NCBI GenBank assembly: GCA_936440205.1
Contig: OW387147.1
Span: 25,135,629 to 25,199,628 of the forward strand
DNA: 64,000 nt
Direction of reading: 5' to 3'
From: Lepidonotus clava
Lineage: Eukaryota; Annelida; Polychaeta; Phyllodocida; Polynoidae
Below the pieces are notes generated by a model, which was given only the letters and a program-made list of their open reading frames with translations, was not told the origin of the DNA and ran no database searches. Shown in pieces: positions 13,491-26,164 of the stretch. The position numbers were made by a program, and so were the translations under genes. How positions within the stretch are numbered: position 1 is the first letter of the stretch; each line of letters opens with the position of its first letter.

Positions 13491-14135
13491 CCAAGTGGCT
13501 CAAAAAGCACTGAAATACCAGCTTAGGGAGACAATGATTATCCTTTTCCCATCTCTTTAGGATATATTGTGTTGTTTTCATGATATCATCTCTCCTTTTA
13601 GAATATAAGTGCAAAATGAACCAGCAGTCGGTTAGAATTTAATCAGCAAAAAATGATATCTACATTATATTTCTAATGAAATCAGATGCAACCTTCTTTA
13701 AAAACTGCCTAAAGATCCCCTCTAAGTATACCTAGGACTTGCTTTATCAATTCCAAAGTTTAACCTTGGATCCTTAGGTTATAATGATTTTGACTAAAAC
13801 AACAGTTTTTCTTTAATTACTCATTGCCATGATTAATGACAATAACAAACAATATACCAAAAAATCAGGAAAAAAATTACCTTTCAGATGACATATAGCA
13901 TATTATCATATCTTACATAGTCCCTGAGAAATTAAGAAATAGCGCGTTTTTCAATTTTTGCTAATTAACCACAAATCGCGTAATTACACAGTGTTCGCAT
14001 ACCTAAATTCTTCGGAACCGCCTTGATTCATGGTCCCTAGGATGCTATAAGTTGAAAAAAATCAAAAAAATCCAGGGGGCTCACCGCGGAGGGTAAATCC
14101 TTATTTTGACAGATTTCAGGATTTGGCTCCTGGAC
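13491..14135 (-). repeat. Right terminal inverted repeat of the 3.8-kb element
   Basis: Reverse complement of the left arm, about 10 bp longer because of an indel within 40 bp of the tip. The inner edge is CCAAGTGGCTC. Confidence 0.9.
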
Positions 14136-14381
14136 TATGAGTAATATAAGTCAAAGTTATCAAGGGGAAATTGTGAAAATATATATAATGAAAAATATCA
14201 TTTTATTTTGTTATTTTCATGTACTATGTTGGGTTCATATAGATTTACACAGGTTAGCATCTAGTGATAAAATAAATCTTTTCTTGACATAACGATAACG
14301 TTCGCTTCAAATTCAACTGATTTGTTAAATTCTAAGTGATAGTATAAAGTAACTGTTACGCATAGAATACTATTAACTTAC

Positions 14382-14463
14382 TAGGACTCATTCCTTGCCA
14401 CATATACCTCAATTTGTTCTTCTAAGCGTAGGGGTGACGTTACATCGCTTAATGATAAACAGC
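14382..14463 (-). CDS. Candidate coding exon (unrecognised protein)
   Basis: On the minus strand, an acceptor (CTCTGTTATTCAG) is followed by 82 nt ending at a good donor (GTAAGTTAAT). With two leading bases the frame is open and reads CLSLSDVTSPLRLEEQIEVY then VARNES, ending two bases into a codon. This phase fits the exon candidate upstream (25761-25898, ending one base into a codon) and the one downstream (10054-10117). The Glu- and Val-rich middle looks protein-like, but I recognise no domain. A chance open frame of this size is possible. Confidence 0.3.
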
Positions 14464-15639
14464 CTGAATAACAGAGCATAATTATTATAAGAACATTGAA
14501 TTGAAGGTGCTGTGAAAAGAATGTCATTATATACAGTTAGCAGTCAAAGACGCCCCACCCATTAAAGATCGCATGATGTCGTGTGTGATTAACCTTTAGA
14601 CTCTCTGATGCCATATTGCATTCTGATATGTGATACACCAAATGACTCTTTGACATGTCAGACCGTGATATGTGTGTCTAGCATTGTTATTGTCTATGTT
14701 CTGTACCATAGACATTTAAAAGTCAACTGCCTTCCTAATGATAGGCACGGAATGCGTTTTCATCAGTAGATTAACATGACATGATCTGTTTCACCTGACA
14801 GAAATAATCCATCATTCTCTGACGAATCTTGAATTCCGGTTATGTCTGGTCCTTTCTAAGCAGAATAACGAACAACACACTATTATTATGTAAAAACCTT
14901 CTTGAAAAAATGATTTCAAATATTCCAACGTTTCACTTGCTTTTCAACAGTTCAGCTTCCATAGGTCACAATCATCTATTCTCTCCTGTAAAACTAACGC
15001 ATGCATTTTTTTTAATTTCTAGATTGAAAGCTTCTCGATAAATTTGCAAAACCGACACATGGGAGTCGTTTATGCCTGATTTATCATTCTAAAGGTTTAT
15101 CGTAAACAAGCTAGATATCATGATATTTCAAGGTAAACTAAGATGTCTTGTATTCTAGCTGAGGTTGATAATATATTTGTATTGAGGTGGTAATACTTTT
15201 GTTTTGACATCGAAATGAGTGCTTTACAAAACCCATGGTCAATTAGCAGCTTTGCAGGAGGTGGTAAGCAAATTTCACAGCCATGATTTATACGCAAATA
15301 TTTATCCATTATAAAGGTAGAAAAACATAGCTAGTATCTTCTATCTTAGTTTTGTTGTCAGCTAGTCAGAACCCTATCTGACCAGAGTCTGCCAGACCCA
15401 TCTAAAATCCCTCTAACATATTATGACTCAGGTAGGCATGATTCAGTCTGTGATTCAGGGTTTCAGGTGGATCTTATCTGGTCTTCTAAGCCTAAAACCA
15501 TGTGTTAATGGGCCATGTGTATGTGTAAGGCCTCTCTGTGTGAGGGGTTAGCTGCCCCCAGTCTAGGGGTCTGACCTCAGGCCTGTGGAGTCTGCTATGA
15601 CCAGCAAACCCAAACAAACACAACCAGCCGTTTCCGGTG

Positions 15640-15665
15640 GGTCACGTGGTGTGGATCACGTGACA
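15640..15665. promoter_or_regulatory. Paired CACGTG E-boxes
   Basis: TCACGTGG and TCACGTGA start 14 bp apart. The octamer TCACGTGA is the preferred site of MITF/TFE- and USF-type bHLH-zip factors. Presence is seen; use is inference. Confidence 0.35.
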
Positions 15666-16089
15666 GAAACGCCGTGATTGTGGCCACATGACCCTATAGG
15701 CTTGGTGTATAATTTATTTGCATGGGTTCGAAGCCTGAGTTGTGAAAAAACATGGGAACTCTTTTTAAAAAAAACTAAACAGGTAGAATTACTTGATCTT
15801 TGCCCCATAGCAGGAGCAGATGGAGGATTTCTAAAAGGAGTGGGTCTGTACTTAGGCTGAGTACTAAGACGTTGCATAGGCCTATATATTATATGCATAT
15901 AATGGTGACGCTGCGGGAAAGAAAGAGAGAGGCAAGTTTGGGCTGAATCTTGTATTACACCATAAACACGCCAATACAAGTACAACACGTCGAAGTAGGT
16001 GTAAAGACATCAGATATAACTGACATAACAGGCAAAACAGATACAGTAAAAAAAGATTCGACAGTGCTTACGGCTGCGGTGAGGTGGGC

Positions 16090-16125
16090 GGAAATGACGT
16101 AATCACGCAATGTGACGTCACAATG
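16090..16125. promoter_or_regulatory. CRE half-site plus full CRE
   Basis: ATGACGTAATC is followed after a short gap by TGTGACGTCACA, a full palindromic CREB/ATF site at 16113-16120, in a locally GC-richer stretch. Confidence 0.35.
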
Positions 16126-18056
16126 GGGTATTCCGGTCCCTGTCGCCAGGCAGGTAACCCAGCAACACCTAGCAACCCTCTGCGCTGCACATTATACTTA
16201 GATAACCAGTATCCCGCCTATATACAAAGCTATTTTCTCTTTTTGAACTATAAGTCTCCACCAAAAAGGGGAATGACCCATTGCCCCCCCCCCCGCCCGA
16301 TATGCCCCTGCACAATTAATTTACAACAACTAATTACCACTTTGCCGAATTAACATGTGGATCAGACGTTGTACAGTTGCAAAAGCTTACTGATGCGAAG
16401 AACCTGTTTGTCCTTTTTCTGAAGTATGCAGGTATTGCAAAGTAACATATCGCATGTCTAATATTGGTGCTTCATTATAATGCCATTGTTGTCAATGCAA
16501 CTATTTTGTAAACAGGTGGCGTCAGATTAATCATCATTGTGGACAAATATTCTATTGGATTTTGTTGTTGTTGCCATATCCATTCTATGTGAGACCTTTT
16601 CTACTATGTCATTAAACGGTACACCGAATAATGGTTTCACATTTTACTACTGTTTAAGTATTCATGCTATAACTTGCCAGTTCGTATGACACTAAAATAG
16701 GTGGCTACAATAGAAGCCATCAATATTGATTTGTTATTGTATTCATGTAAATTACCACTTGTGAAAACCAGGCATTGAATGATCACCTTTTTGGGACAAC
16801 ATACCATGGATTAACTGTCACGAATAGGTTCGTTGAACTCTTGAAAATTGATTATTTTTCAAATATGAAAGCACGTGTATGATTTCACAAATACTTTGAT
16901 GGATTGCACTTCCGAAACACTACGCCCTCATGAGAAACAGGATGAGAAGTATATAATAGTTGTAGTGTTAAATTAATGATAATGTGCCTGTCGCCATTGT
17001 GTAACTTCTGAATGGAATTCACACGAAATTATAGCATGTATAGATTGATTTTGACGGATTTAAAGTGTGGCTTTTGCCGCAATTATGCGAAATTTCTGAA
17101 TTGAGGCAGAAAACCATTGGATATTTTCCAAAGTTAAATTTTAGGAATCGGATGACACACTCTATGTCAGATCTGATAGTGTACGTTTACATAATAATTA
17201 TTGTACCTACCTCGGTGCCATGTTTCTAACGCCATCATATTGGAATTAATGTAATGCAATTCAATCACAATAACAAACTCTGTGCAGTTATAAATAAGAT
17301 GTGAGTCTATAATTGACTCATTGCAATTTCTCTAATTAACATTCAAATGAGTCATAGACGTGTACGAATAATAAAAATAGGGGTAGCAGACAGGATGTTG
17401 ATGTCTTTATTCAGAAAAATTTCCTGAATCCATATAACTGAATCTACTTTTAAATAAACTGCATTGCATTCTTGATTATAAACTGTGAGGCTTTATCTAT
17501 TAGAAAATAGAAACTAAATTACCAGCATTGTTTATAGATTTTGAAAATTCTTCTACAAAATATTGTTGTTGTAGCAGGGTCCCTGTTATCGTCTCCCATG
17601 CAGACTCCTTGACATCGCTATTTACCTCAGCAATCCTGATGTCCAATTATAACCCTACTATCTCTGGCACTCCCTGACCCTAGGGACATCACCTTCTTGA
17701 GGTAACCTAAAGAATGCTGTCTTTTAAATGTCAGAGGGGTCGGGAAGTAACCTTACAAAGGGTCTGTTGAAAGCATTTTAGTGTTAAAATAAAAGTCATT
17801 TGGTCTAGTTAAATAGGTACGGTAATTAGCACTACCGGTGATAATTATCTATTATGTTTGTGATATAGCTAATTGTTAGTTATTAGTGGTAATCTTCAGA
17901 TCATGAATGAATCAAAGCTTTTAAGTTGTGTGTATGAAATCATCATATTTGATAATTTCTAGTCAATTTAAAAACTTTAGGAATGATTGTGTCAGGTGAG
18001 AAGGTATTTATTTTATATAGTGATACCTATATCAAAATCATTATTTCGGAGAGGTG

Positions 18057-18068
18057 CACGTGACGTCA
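18057..18068. promoter_or_regulatory. Overlapping E-box and CRE (CACGTGACGTCA)
   Basis: CACGTG (18057-18062) overlaps TGACGTCA (18061-18068) by two bases. The composite offers either a bHLH-zip or a CREB/ATF binding face. Confidence 0.4.
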
Positions 18069-18069
18069 G

Positions 18070-20560
18070 GGTCCCTATTTCAATGGTTACGACGATTTGT
18101 TGACGCTTGACTATAAAAATCCGCATTGTGAAACATCATTTGCATTTCAACCACCATACACTTCACATCGCAGTAGATTTTAACTTCTTAGAGTCGATGT
18201 AAATAGGAGGGATAAAAATGAATATTCCTATTTATCAATGCCCACACCAATCACCTGTTCTTTCCTTGTTATTTAATCTACTCTTAATAATCTAGCCTCG
18301 AAGTAAATATAATTCAATACTTGGCATTATGATGTAAAAATATCCATATACAGGGCTGCTGTGAAATCCGTTATTTGCATAATATCGCACTTCACCCATA
18401 TGGCATTCATACTAATGGTAACAATATTGATTATTGACATTTTGTTACGTGACCTCTTTTAGTCCAAACCACAAATGAGTTTTCACTTCAAAGCTTTCAT
18501 CCGACTTTCCTTTTTCAATAAAGATGACGGAAGGACCCTTGACCCTTAGGATCAGATGGCAAAGGGTTGGCGAATCCCTGGCAAAATCAATATTCAGTAT
18601 AAAGGGGTGGATACTGCATAAGGCAATAAATCGCTTTGATTCTACTGTTTCATAGAACACCCTGGAAATAATTAGGCACGCGCATATCTTTCATCATTGC
18701 CTTTAGAGTTGCATTGATCTTTCTGGATATTTGTTTAATATCCCTGGGTTCATTGATTGGTGCTTTGGATTTAGTAATCAAAGAAAGCTATTCATATCAT
18801 CTTGAATAAGGCCGACCCTGGAACTCGTACATTATTCTATCCACCTACCTTTCTTCTTTTTACAGAAAGATATTGGTTAAGGTTGTAGCAATAGAATTTT
18901 TGCAGACTGGGTCACGTGACCAGGTTTAAGTGATTACCAAATTAGAACTACGTACAGGTGCTCCATGATAAACCAAGTATTAATTTGAGCGACTATTTTG
19001 AACAACACGGCTAACATATATTTCATCTGTACTACAGTATCATCAGACCATGACACATTGAAACTATAATTCATGAAATAATCAACTGGTGACCAATAGG
19101 GTGGCCCAAATATGACAGCAGTCCCATAACTTCTTTACCTAATGAATAATAATTTCCGAATCTACCTACACCTTATTACATTATTAAGAATGTGCACCCA
19201 GTTCTATCTCATTCCGATAATAGTTTAAAGATATCCATTACAATAGTAAACATTTATATCAAGATTATAGTCTGTAAACTTTGATAACCCTGGATGAGGC
19301 TTGTATCTTCCTCTCTTCTCGTCCTATATTCTTCGGGGTATTAATAAACATAGTGATCCCTTGAAATTGTAATAGATATAAATCTAAAAGATTCAATTTC
19401 CTAACAAAAGAGTTTGGGCCTCAGAGCTTAACATGAAAGGAAACGTTGCTTTTGTAATGCCAACGATCCCATTGTCTCAATAGCTCAGGAATAGAGGAGA
19501 TTAGATGTTTAATGTCGGACCACTACATCATTTTCAAATGTCTTCCATTTTAATTAGGATGGGATGGTATTTTGCATTCGCCCGACACAAAAGAATCTTG
19601 GGGAGTCTTAATCTGATTCAGACATTTGATTGATACCAGATGACTACCTGAAATCTCTCCTTCTTGGTAACAATTCCTAATTAGTGCCAACTTTCTCGCA
19701 AAGTGATAATGTTCATCTTTAAAGCACGACCACACTGCCTAACTGACCTCGACTACATAGAGTCTGATGGTTGAGCTGGGTCGAGGTCAGATCCATAGTG
19801 TAGGGTTATGCCTCCACAGGGAGTAATAACCTTTCTTAAAAGATTCTGCCAGGTTGTTCATCTTAAATTGTTGAATATGTACATCCGGATAATCGGGTCT
19901 TAGGGATGTGTGTATATGAACGAATAAAGGGAAATATCACAATCAGTTAATATGTTATATGGCCACCGAGGATGCTTCACAGAGGTGAGACTGGTGGAGG
20001 AGATGAGACAGCATTTGAGTTGAGTTGAGTTTGTAAGTGTGGCCCAGGCTTATTCAAGATGATCTTAAGTTGCAAAGTCTAAATGCAGCACTCAGAGGGT
20101 TAGGTGAATCATTGTAATTAGATGCAATCATTATGGATGTTAACAAGAGCAGAATTGTCTTGGAACGTTAGGTCAGGCATACTAGTAAGGTAAGACATAT
20201 GAAAGTTCTTTGGTAATTTAATAGTAGGACCTTTCATAGAATAGATGTACAGATTTTGGTTTAAGAGGTGATGTTATCATATTGCCTTCTTGAATCATAC
20301 TGGTTTACTGATCATTATTATAACTCGTGTGGTTCAATAAATGAAAAACATTTGGTTTCATACTTTGATAGAATACAGGCAAAGCAACTGGCTATTGACC
20401 ATCCTTTGTAATGAAAGGCCGATTCATAAATATATCTTCCTTTTCACCTTTTTCACGAAAAGCAGTATAAAGGAGGTTAATGCCAGAAAAGAGTCCATAC
20501 CATTTTCCCACTGTTGTTTACTCTCGTCTTGGCACATCTTTGCTTCTCCCAGAGCTCCCT
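18070..20560. other. No gene recognised
   Basis: Unique AT-rich sequence. One TCACGTGA palindrome sits at 18912-18919. Short minus-strand frames (18445-18660, 19550-19735) lack splice context. Confidence 0.45.
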
Positions 20561-20585
20561 ATTTGTATTCCTCACACCCACCTTT

Positions 20586-20665
20586 CAGGTAATTAGCACC
20601 TGCTGGAGGTAAACCATCACCTGGGCAGTGTTTACCTGGACAGATCAAGCACACCTGGCCAGGTG
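20586..20665. promoter_or_regulatory. Six CAGGTR motifs in 80 bp
   Basis: CAGGTA (20586), CACCTG (20597), CACCTG (20618), TACCTG (20633), CACCTG (20652) and CAGGTG (20660) are packed together. This resembles a homotypic Snail/ZEB or E-protein binding cluster. The first motif follows a pyrimidine tract (CACACCCACCTTTCAG then GTAATT), so a fused acceptor/donor (recursive splice) site on the plus strand is an alternative. Confidence 0.45.
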
Positions 20666-20669
20666 TTAA

Positions 20670-22990
20670 ATAGGAGGGCTGAGAGGTGACGGATCCACCA
20701 CCTCTATGTGTGATCCACCCTCACAGGAGGACCCCCTGGCACCTACCATTAGCTTGGTGTTAAGGGAGCACTAACATGGCCTTCAGATGCCCTGGATCAC
20801 TGAACTTGGATCACACCCAGGGATCCAAAGTGGTAGGCTGGCTCATGAAAGCTTATCTTTGATGGCATAAATAGCTCGTTTAGATAACAGGTAAACAGAT
20901 CATGCGATCAGTCTATTCTAGTCTGCAGATTTGGAAGTCTATTTTGTCTTAAATCGTTTGATATCTTATTTTATGGTGTAAATTCATTAAGATTGTTTTA
21001 TCGTTGGTCAACGCTTGAAGAAAAATTCAATGTTTTATTTTTGGTCAATGTTTTGAAGGAAAGTTCAATGACCAGATGATCAGATGATTGATATTTCATA
21101 GTTCTTAGTTTCAGCTTAATTTACAATAGAAAAATTAGGCATTCTATGCCTATCTATTGCTGCACTGTATTTCTTGAAGCGATGATTATTAATTGTAAGG
21201 AGTTTGATAACTTTCGATCAACAGTTTTGCTGACCAGAGAATTTTTCATTGACCGCTCATCTAGATCTTTTACGTGTCTGACAGCCCAGACACCTTCATG
21301 GGAATAAAATTTAAGCTAGAGATCTGTTATTCACTAAAAAACGAGGCGATGAAGGTTGTTTGAGGCTCAAAGCTTCAGGACCTTTGTGGGGAATTGGCCT
21401 CGTTCCTTGAAAGCATGCTGCTTAAATCCTTTTATGTCGTGGTACTGAGAGCACGTGTTTTATCTAACGTTAGAACTTTGACAATAAAAAGAACTTTGTC
21501 CTGACTGTAGCTGTAGAATCTCATACATGTTCTATTGAATGAAAATTGTATAAAAATATAGTAAAATGTGTGTTGCTTAGAATTTTCACCTTGTATTTCT
21601 CATGGTTAAGGGATTATTACATTGCTGTTGACTGTTCGCTCTCATTGGCAGCATTTCACGTAATGCTTATGTTGCAAACGTTATTTTGACTCATGATATG
21701 GACTTAACAGGATAAAGTCCCTAACATTGTAGCTGTAAGTATTGTTTGACACGAATCAACGAGTGGTCAATAAGCTTCAAAATGGCGTCCTGTTGAACGA
21801 ATGGAATACAAGGTTTAAGTGACCTAATACCTTCTGTGCTAAATAGAAGTGGATATTAATATCTAGATCTATATCATAGTCTGACATTACATTTGCCTGA
21901 TATGCTTACACCACGCAAAATCATTAATCAATTCATCATTGTCAACGTTTATAAACCGACAAAAAAGTAGGCTTTCACTCTATAGACCTTATCTATTGAA
22001 GACAAGTTCCTAACCACATTCCTTAGTATTACACTCTTTCCCTTGTGGTTTTTGTCTGATAATGGACTAGAAGTCGTGCATTATTGTTACCCAAAGCACC
22101 CCTAACTAGTCCTTTTTTCTAGCTATTATATATAGGCCAATATATATATATATATATATATATCGGTTACTTATTATAAAATTAATTAACTACAAAATCA
22201 AAAGCTAAATGTTCATTTAAATAAATTGTCTTTATGATATTTCTATCAGTATAATGATAAAGGCTAAACAGCAATGACTGAAAAAACATATACCCATTCG
22301 GAAATGAATGCATTGCAATAAATTCTTCATTTGAATTGTCCACAGCTTTCGATGTGCAGCGGAAGTAGTTCACAGAAGTCTAGCCTCAGCAGGCTTTCAT
22401 GGGCCACATCTAAAAGTAGATGTTTCTCATTGTATCCCTAAAGATTTTGATATAGTTCTCTCTGTGTCTCAGGAAATGAATAAAAGAAACCGACAGTTTT
22501 TCCCTTTCGGTGGACAGTAATTTACTTCGCATTTAAAAGTTTCTGCTGCGTATGACGAAGTCGTCTATAGACATGAATATAAATGATCCTCCTCTAAACT
22601 CAGAATATCTATTTAAATCATATCTACCTCTTATACAATGAGAAATCGGAAAGTTGAACAAAACCATAAAACTCCATTAATGACATTGAAATAAATCAAG
22701 GTCTCTTTGGAATAAAAAAAAATCACTTAAATCTGTCATTAAAAATTGACCCCTTTTGAATTACAGTCTTTTCACACACAATAGGTTATAAAATTCGCAG
22801 ATTAATGATTCCCATAGACTCTGGCTGCTGATCCCTTAATCGATGGGTGGGGTTATGGGGGTGGTACGTACTTCACACCTGGGGTGGGGGCCCAATCAGC
22901 AGGTGTTCTCACCCGGACTAATCAGTCATCGCGGGGGGTCGGGGGGTAGGATCAAGGCCCGCTAGATCACAGGGCCAGACAGGTAGGACA
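20670..22990. other. No gene recognised
   Basis: Unique AT-rich sequence with a short (TA)n run at 22138-22163. Nothing coding-like was found on either strand. Confidence 0.5.
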
Positions 22991-22994
22991 AAAA

Positions 22995-23115
22995 GCGCCC
23001 GGAGGCGGTGGGTGTGTGTGTGTGGGGGGGGGGGGGGGGGGTGGGGCGGGGTTATGGTGAAGTGGGGTGGGTGTGGGGGGGGCAGCGTTGGGGTATTGGG
23101 GGGAAAGATCTGGGG
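22995..23115 (+). repeat. G-rich low-complexity tract
   Basis: GT repeats lead into an 18-base G run (about 23024-23041) and then GGGTGGGG-like units. Many closely spaced G-runs on one strand could form G-quadruplexes. Confidence 0.8.
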
Positions 23116-25079
23116 TAGAGGTTATGGGGAGAGGGTTAGTGGCGTGTACTGATTAGTTGAGTGAGTGAGATTGGTTTGGGGAGTGGTTGGGTGGCAGTCA
23201 GGAGGGGGGTTACTCCTGCTAAGAGGGTTGGGTTCCGAGGTTAAGTCAGGAACTATGAGGTTTCATTAAGAAGAGCTTTTGTCTATTTTTTTAAGGTTGA
23301 ATAATCTAAGCATTTTATTTCTCTTGGCACAGGGAATGTAAGGTTCCGTCAAAATGATTCCATATCACAAATATCATATACATCATAATCATTTCTGCTA
23401 CACTCATCAGTCCTTAAGCGTAAAATTGATACATCCGATTATATTAAGCTAAATACTAGATGGCATGTAATAACACCTTATTTCATAGCCAACTACCATC
23501 TTTTCCCTACCGGCCTTCACAGGAACAACCTTTAGAAATGACTGGCTATTCTGTATTCGTAGTTCTCCTAGGCCTTTAGACGAAACCTCCCCCTCTCCCA
23601 CCCCATCTCATAAGGTCGATGAGTAGGTGGTTGGATTAGGCTCAGGTTAGATAGGTGTGAGGGGCTAAGGTTAGAGGGGTGTGAGGTTCAGTGCAGAGGG
23701 TACAAGGGCTAGGGAGAAAGGGGGGGAAGGGGAGGAGAGTGGGAGGGGCCCAGAGGGGGATAATTACCACCTTGGTTGATGATCAGAGAAGCTATCCCCT
23801 GGAGTAGGGTTAAATGGGGAGTTCACACGCACGATTTAACCCTGGAAGGATTTCCCAAAGCCGCAGCCATCATTATCACCATCATAATCACGGCCATCGT
23901 TGTTTAATCATGACCATCAGAGGGGGTATCCCTCTGGGAACTGGACCGATATCTGGTGGAGTAGAGTACCCTATCACTAGTGACCGTTCCTTAAGGTGAG
24001 TTAGAAGACCACTGACTCGTAAGTTACGGGATAAGGAGATCAGTTCCATGTAAGCAGGTCCAATTACCTAATTCTTTATTGAATACAAAATAATGATCAA
24101 GAACTATGGATTCCTCATTCTGAGAATATTCTTAAATAATAGTATGGTAGTATCGCATATTGCCAACTTCACGATAGTAAAATCAATACTAGTTATATAT
24201 TTGTGGGAACACTCACTCAAATATCGATTAATTAGAATATAATATGATTATTTGACAAGACAACTTTATGAGTGATCTTATTATTTGCCTTAGCTACGCG
24301 TTAAACTATAATCATTATAATATATAATTTATATATATTTCTATATTATTTAAGGTTTTGGGGTTTATTGACATGAACAGTTTATGAGGTGTCTAATCTG
24401 TTAAAGTTACAGGTCAAAGAATAAAAAGGGACTTATTTCACGTATGTATATATACCTTTAGATATGATTTGTTAATGGTAAAATACAGCTTTCAAATAAC
24501 TTCAAATGTAAACGTGATTCCATCTTATTCTAACTCATTATCACATATCACCTATATTGGTTAATAATTACTTTGTCTTCCATCTTAATACCCCTGTGTT
24601 AGGTAATACTCATGGCAAAAAAAGCGCGTAGCGACAGATACATTTACATGTGTAGGTGTGGAAATGATGCATCTTAATATGAAGTAGCAAGGTCTTTTCT
24701 AAGAAAATCCATTATTGAACATGAAATGAAAGTAATGTAATTATGTTTGCTAGTGAAATGAGATACAACAATGTTCGGCAGAAATCAGTTCCTCTATTTT
24801 TCAGTTTTCTAAATGAAATCTGAAGAGCTTCTTTTTGAGTTACATATCTTGACATTTCTTAATTATGAAAAGAATTAGGTGGAAAGAAAATACGAGGGGA
24901 TATGGCAAAGCCCGAGTCTTCATTGATCAAATATCACTGACAACCATATTATTTCTACTCACATTGATGAACGGAAGAATGTTTTTATGAATGTGGCCTC
25001 ATACATTTTGCTTACAAAAAAAAGTATTAAATTTTTTTATCTAAAGACTGTTTTAAAGTTTCACCATGGTCGTGGATGA

Positions 25080-25080
<1 letters not shown>
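23116..25080. other. No gene recognised
   Basis: Starts G-rich and becomes AT-rich after about 24000. A 61-codon plus frame (23814-23999) runs up to a GTGAGT, but its sequence is simple-repeat-like (His/Ser-rich from CATCAT repeats) and has no clear acceptor, so it is not called. Confidence 0.4.
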
Positions 25081-25127
<47 letters not shown>

Positions 25128-25150
25128 ATGATAATAATAATAATTACTAT
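25081..25150. repeat. Compound microsatellite (AACT)n(AT)n(AATAAT)n
   Basis: About five AACT units pass directly into an AT run and then ATA/AAT trinucleotides. Confidence 0.9.
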
Positions 25151-25154
25151 ATAT

Positions 25155-25445
25155 ATAAACCCAGCATTAGGTGTACACTACTATCCCAAAAAAAACAGCA
25201 TTAGGGGCACACCAGGATAAGGGGCACATATTTGTGTGCCCCTAATGTTTAGACTGTTAGGAAATGTTCAAAGCATACAACTAAATGCTTAATACAATTG
25301 AATTGGGTTGTTGAACCATAAGCAAGTTAGTTTTGATAACCTCAACAAATTTCCTACATTTTTAGTATTTAAATTTTTGAACTGAAATTTTCATACTGCA
25401 TATCTTGTGATACAAAAAAAAAACCAGCATTAGGTGTACACAATT
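25155..25445. repeat. Segment bounded by direct repeats CCAGCATTAGGTGTACAC
   Basis: CCAGCATTAGGTGTACAC occurs at about 25161 and again at about 25423 in the same orientation. Just inside the left copy is a hairpin: ATTAGGGGCACA pairs with TGTGCCCCTAAT at about 25200-25250. This looks like part of an interspersed repeat. Its class is unknown. Confidence 0.5.
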
Positions 25446-25760
25446 ATATTTGATCCTATGCTCTAAATAGGGTATATATGTTGTATTAGATAATTTTTGC
25501 ATGGAAATCACACCACCAGCTATCTAATTTATAATCAGAGTCTTGATTGATCATTGCATAAAAAATCGGGAAATTTATCACCGTGTATGAAGAACGTGTG
25601 GGCATATGTTGGTTACTCCCGTTTTGGTTGCCCCTCACTCTCCAAGCTGAAAATTGGACTCACATTCCTGATCTTTGCACCTCTGGTGGGAGAGTGACGT
25701 TGTCAGCAAAAGGACACGTCAGGCATCAAGCAACTTGGCAAACTGAAAGGTAAAAGTTAC

Positions 25761-25898
25761 CTCTAACAATTGTTTTCCTCATAGAATGCTTAGCAAATGT
25801 ATCGTTTTTGTTCTCATGTAAGAGTGGAGGTATCTGAGGCATTGAAAAGTTAACTAAAAGGTCACAGAACAGATCATCATATGGGCGATAATAGGGAC
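25761..25898 (-). CDS. Candidate coding exon (unrecognised protein)
   Basis: On the minus strand, a pyrimidine-rich acceptor (GTTTTTTCACTTGGCAG) is followed by 138 nt with an open frame of 45 codons and a donor GAG then GTAACT. The peptide begins PYYRPYDDLFCDLLVNFSMP and continues QIPPLLHENKNDTFAKHSMR. It starts and ends one base into a codon, so it joins in frame to 14382-14463. Against it: the donor is not ideal, a repeated 48-bp unit lies just upstream (25914-25961), so it could be transposon-derived, and no family is recognised. Confidence 0.27.
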
Positions 25899-25913
25899 CT
25901 GCCAAGTGAAAAA

Positions 25914-26160
25914 ACGCGCCACAAATCATGAGTAGGACAGAATGATGAAAAGTGGTCTAAAATCCTTAAGAATTGGAGTTTTGGACCCGGGAAAAAACCA
26001 CACAGATTAGAGTTATGTCCCGTAGTGGAATCCCAGGTCAGATTTCATTTGTATGAGGTACTTTTTTTGTTACGAGCGCCGACGTACGCAATCGCGGACA
26101 TTGCGAGTCGAGAATGAGCCACAACTAATGGGTAGGACAGAATGATGAACAGGGGTCTAC
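25914..26160. repeat. Two direct copies of a 48-bp unit, 200 bp apart
   Basis: The core GTAGGACAGAATGATGAA, with flanking GCCACAA and GGTCTA, is present at 25914-25961 and again at about 26114-26160, roughly 85-90 percent alike. The sequence between is not repeated. It may be a fragment of a dispersed repeat. Confidence 0.6.
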
Positions 26161-26164
26161 ACCA

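Larger units (their letters stand above)
10342..14135. mobile_element. Large non-autonomous DNA transposon with 0.64-kb terminal inverted repeats
   Basis: The two ends are near-perfect inverted copies: 10342-10976 and 13491-14135, differing by few substitutions plus a roughly 10-bp indel close to the tip. The tips read GTCCAGGAGCC and GGCTCCTGGAC, and each is flanked directly by TA (10340-10341 and 14136-14137). TA duplication is the signature of Tc1/mariner-type insertion. A wider reading gives a 3-bp TGA duplication, as for Harbinger-like elements. The 2.5-kb interior has no frame above 60 codons and no DDE-type motif I can see, so it must be mobilised in trans. High arm identity suggests recent movement or gene conversion. 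Confidence 0.85.
14464..18050. other. No gene recognised; a few palindromic sites
   Basis: Unique, AT-rich sequence without transposon ends. It holds paired CACGTG E-boxes (15642-15663) and a TGACGTCA site (16113-16120), listed separately. The open frames at 15656-15988 are not coding-like. Confidence 0.45.

Noticed and set aside
10342-14135. Polinton-like or other large virus-like element
   Set aside because: The tips do not fit, flanks are TA rather than a 6-bp duplication, and the 2.5-kb centre has no capsid, polymerase or integrase frame. A non-autonomous DNA transposon fits better.
22995-23115. Telomere-like or CRISPR-like G-rich repeat
   Set aside because: No regular unit or spacers; it is a simple G/GT-rich tract.
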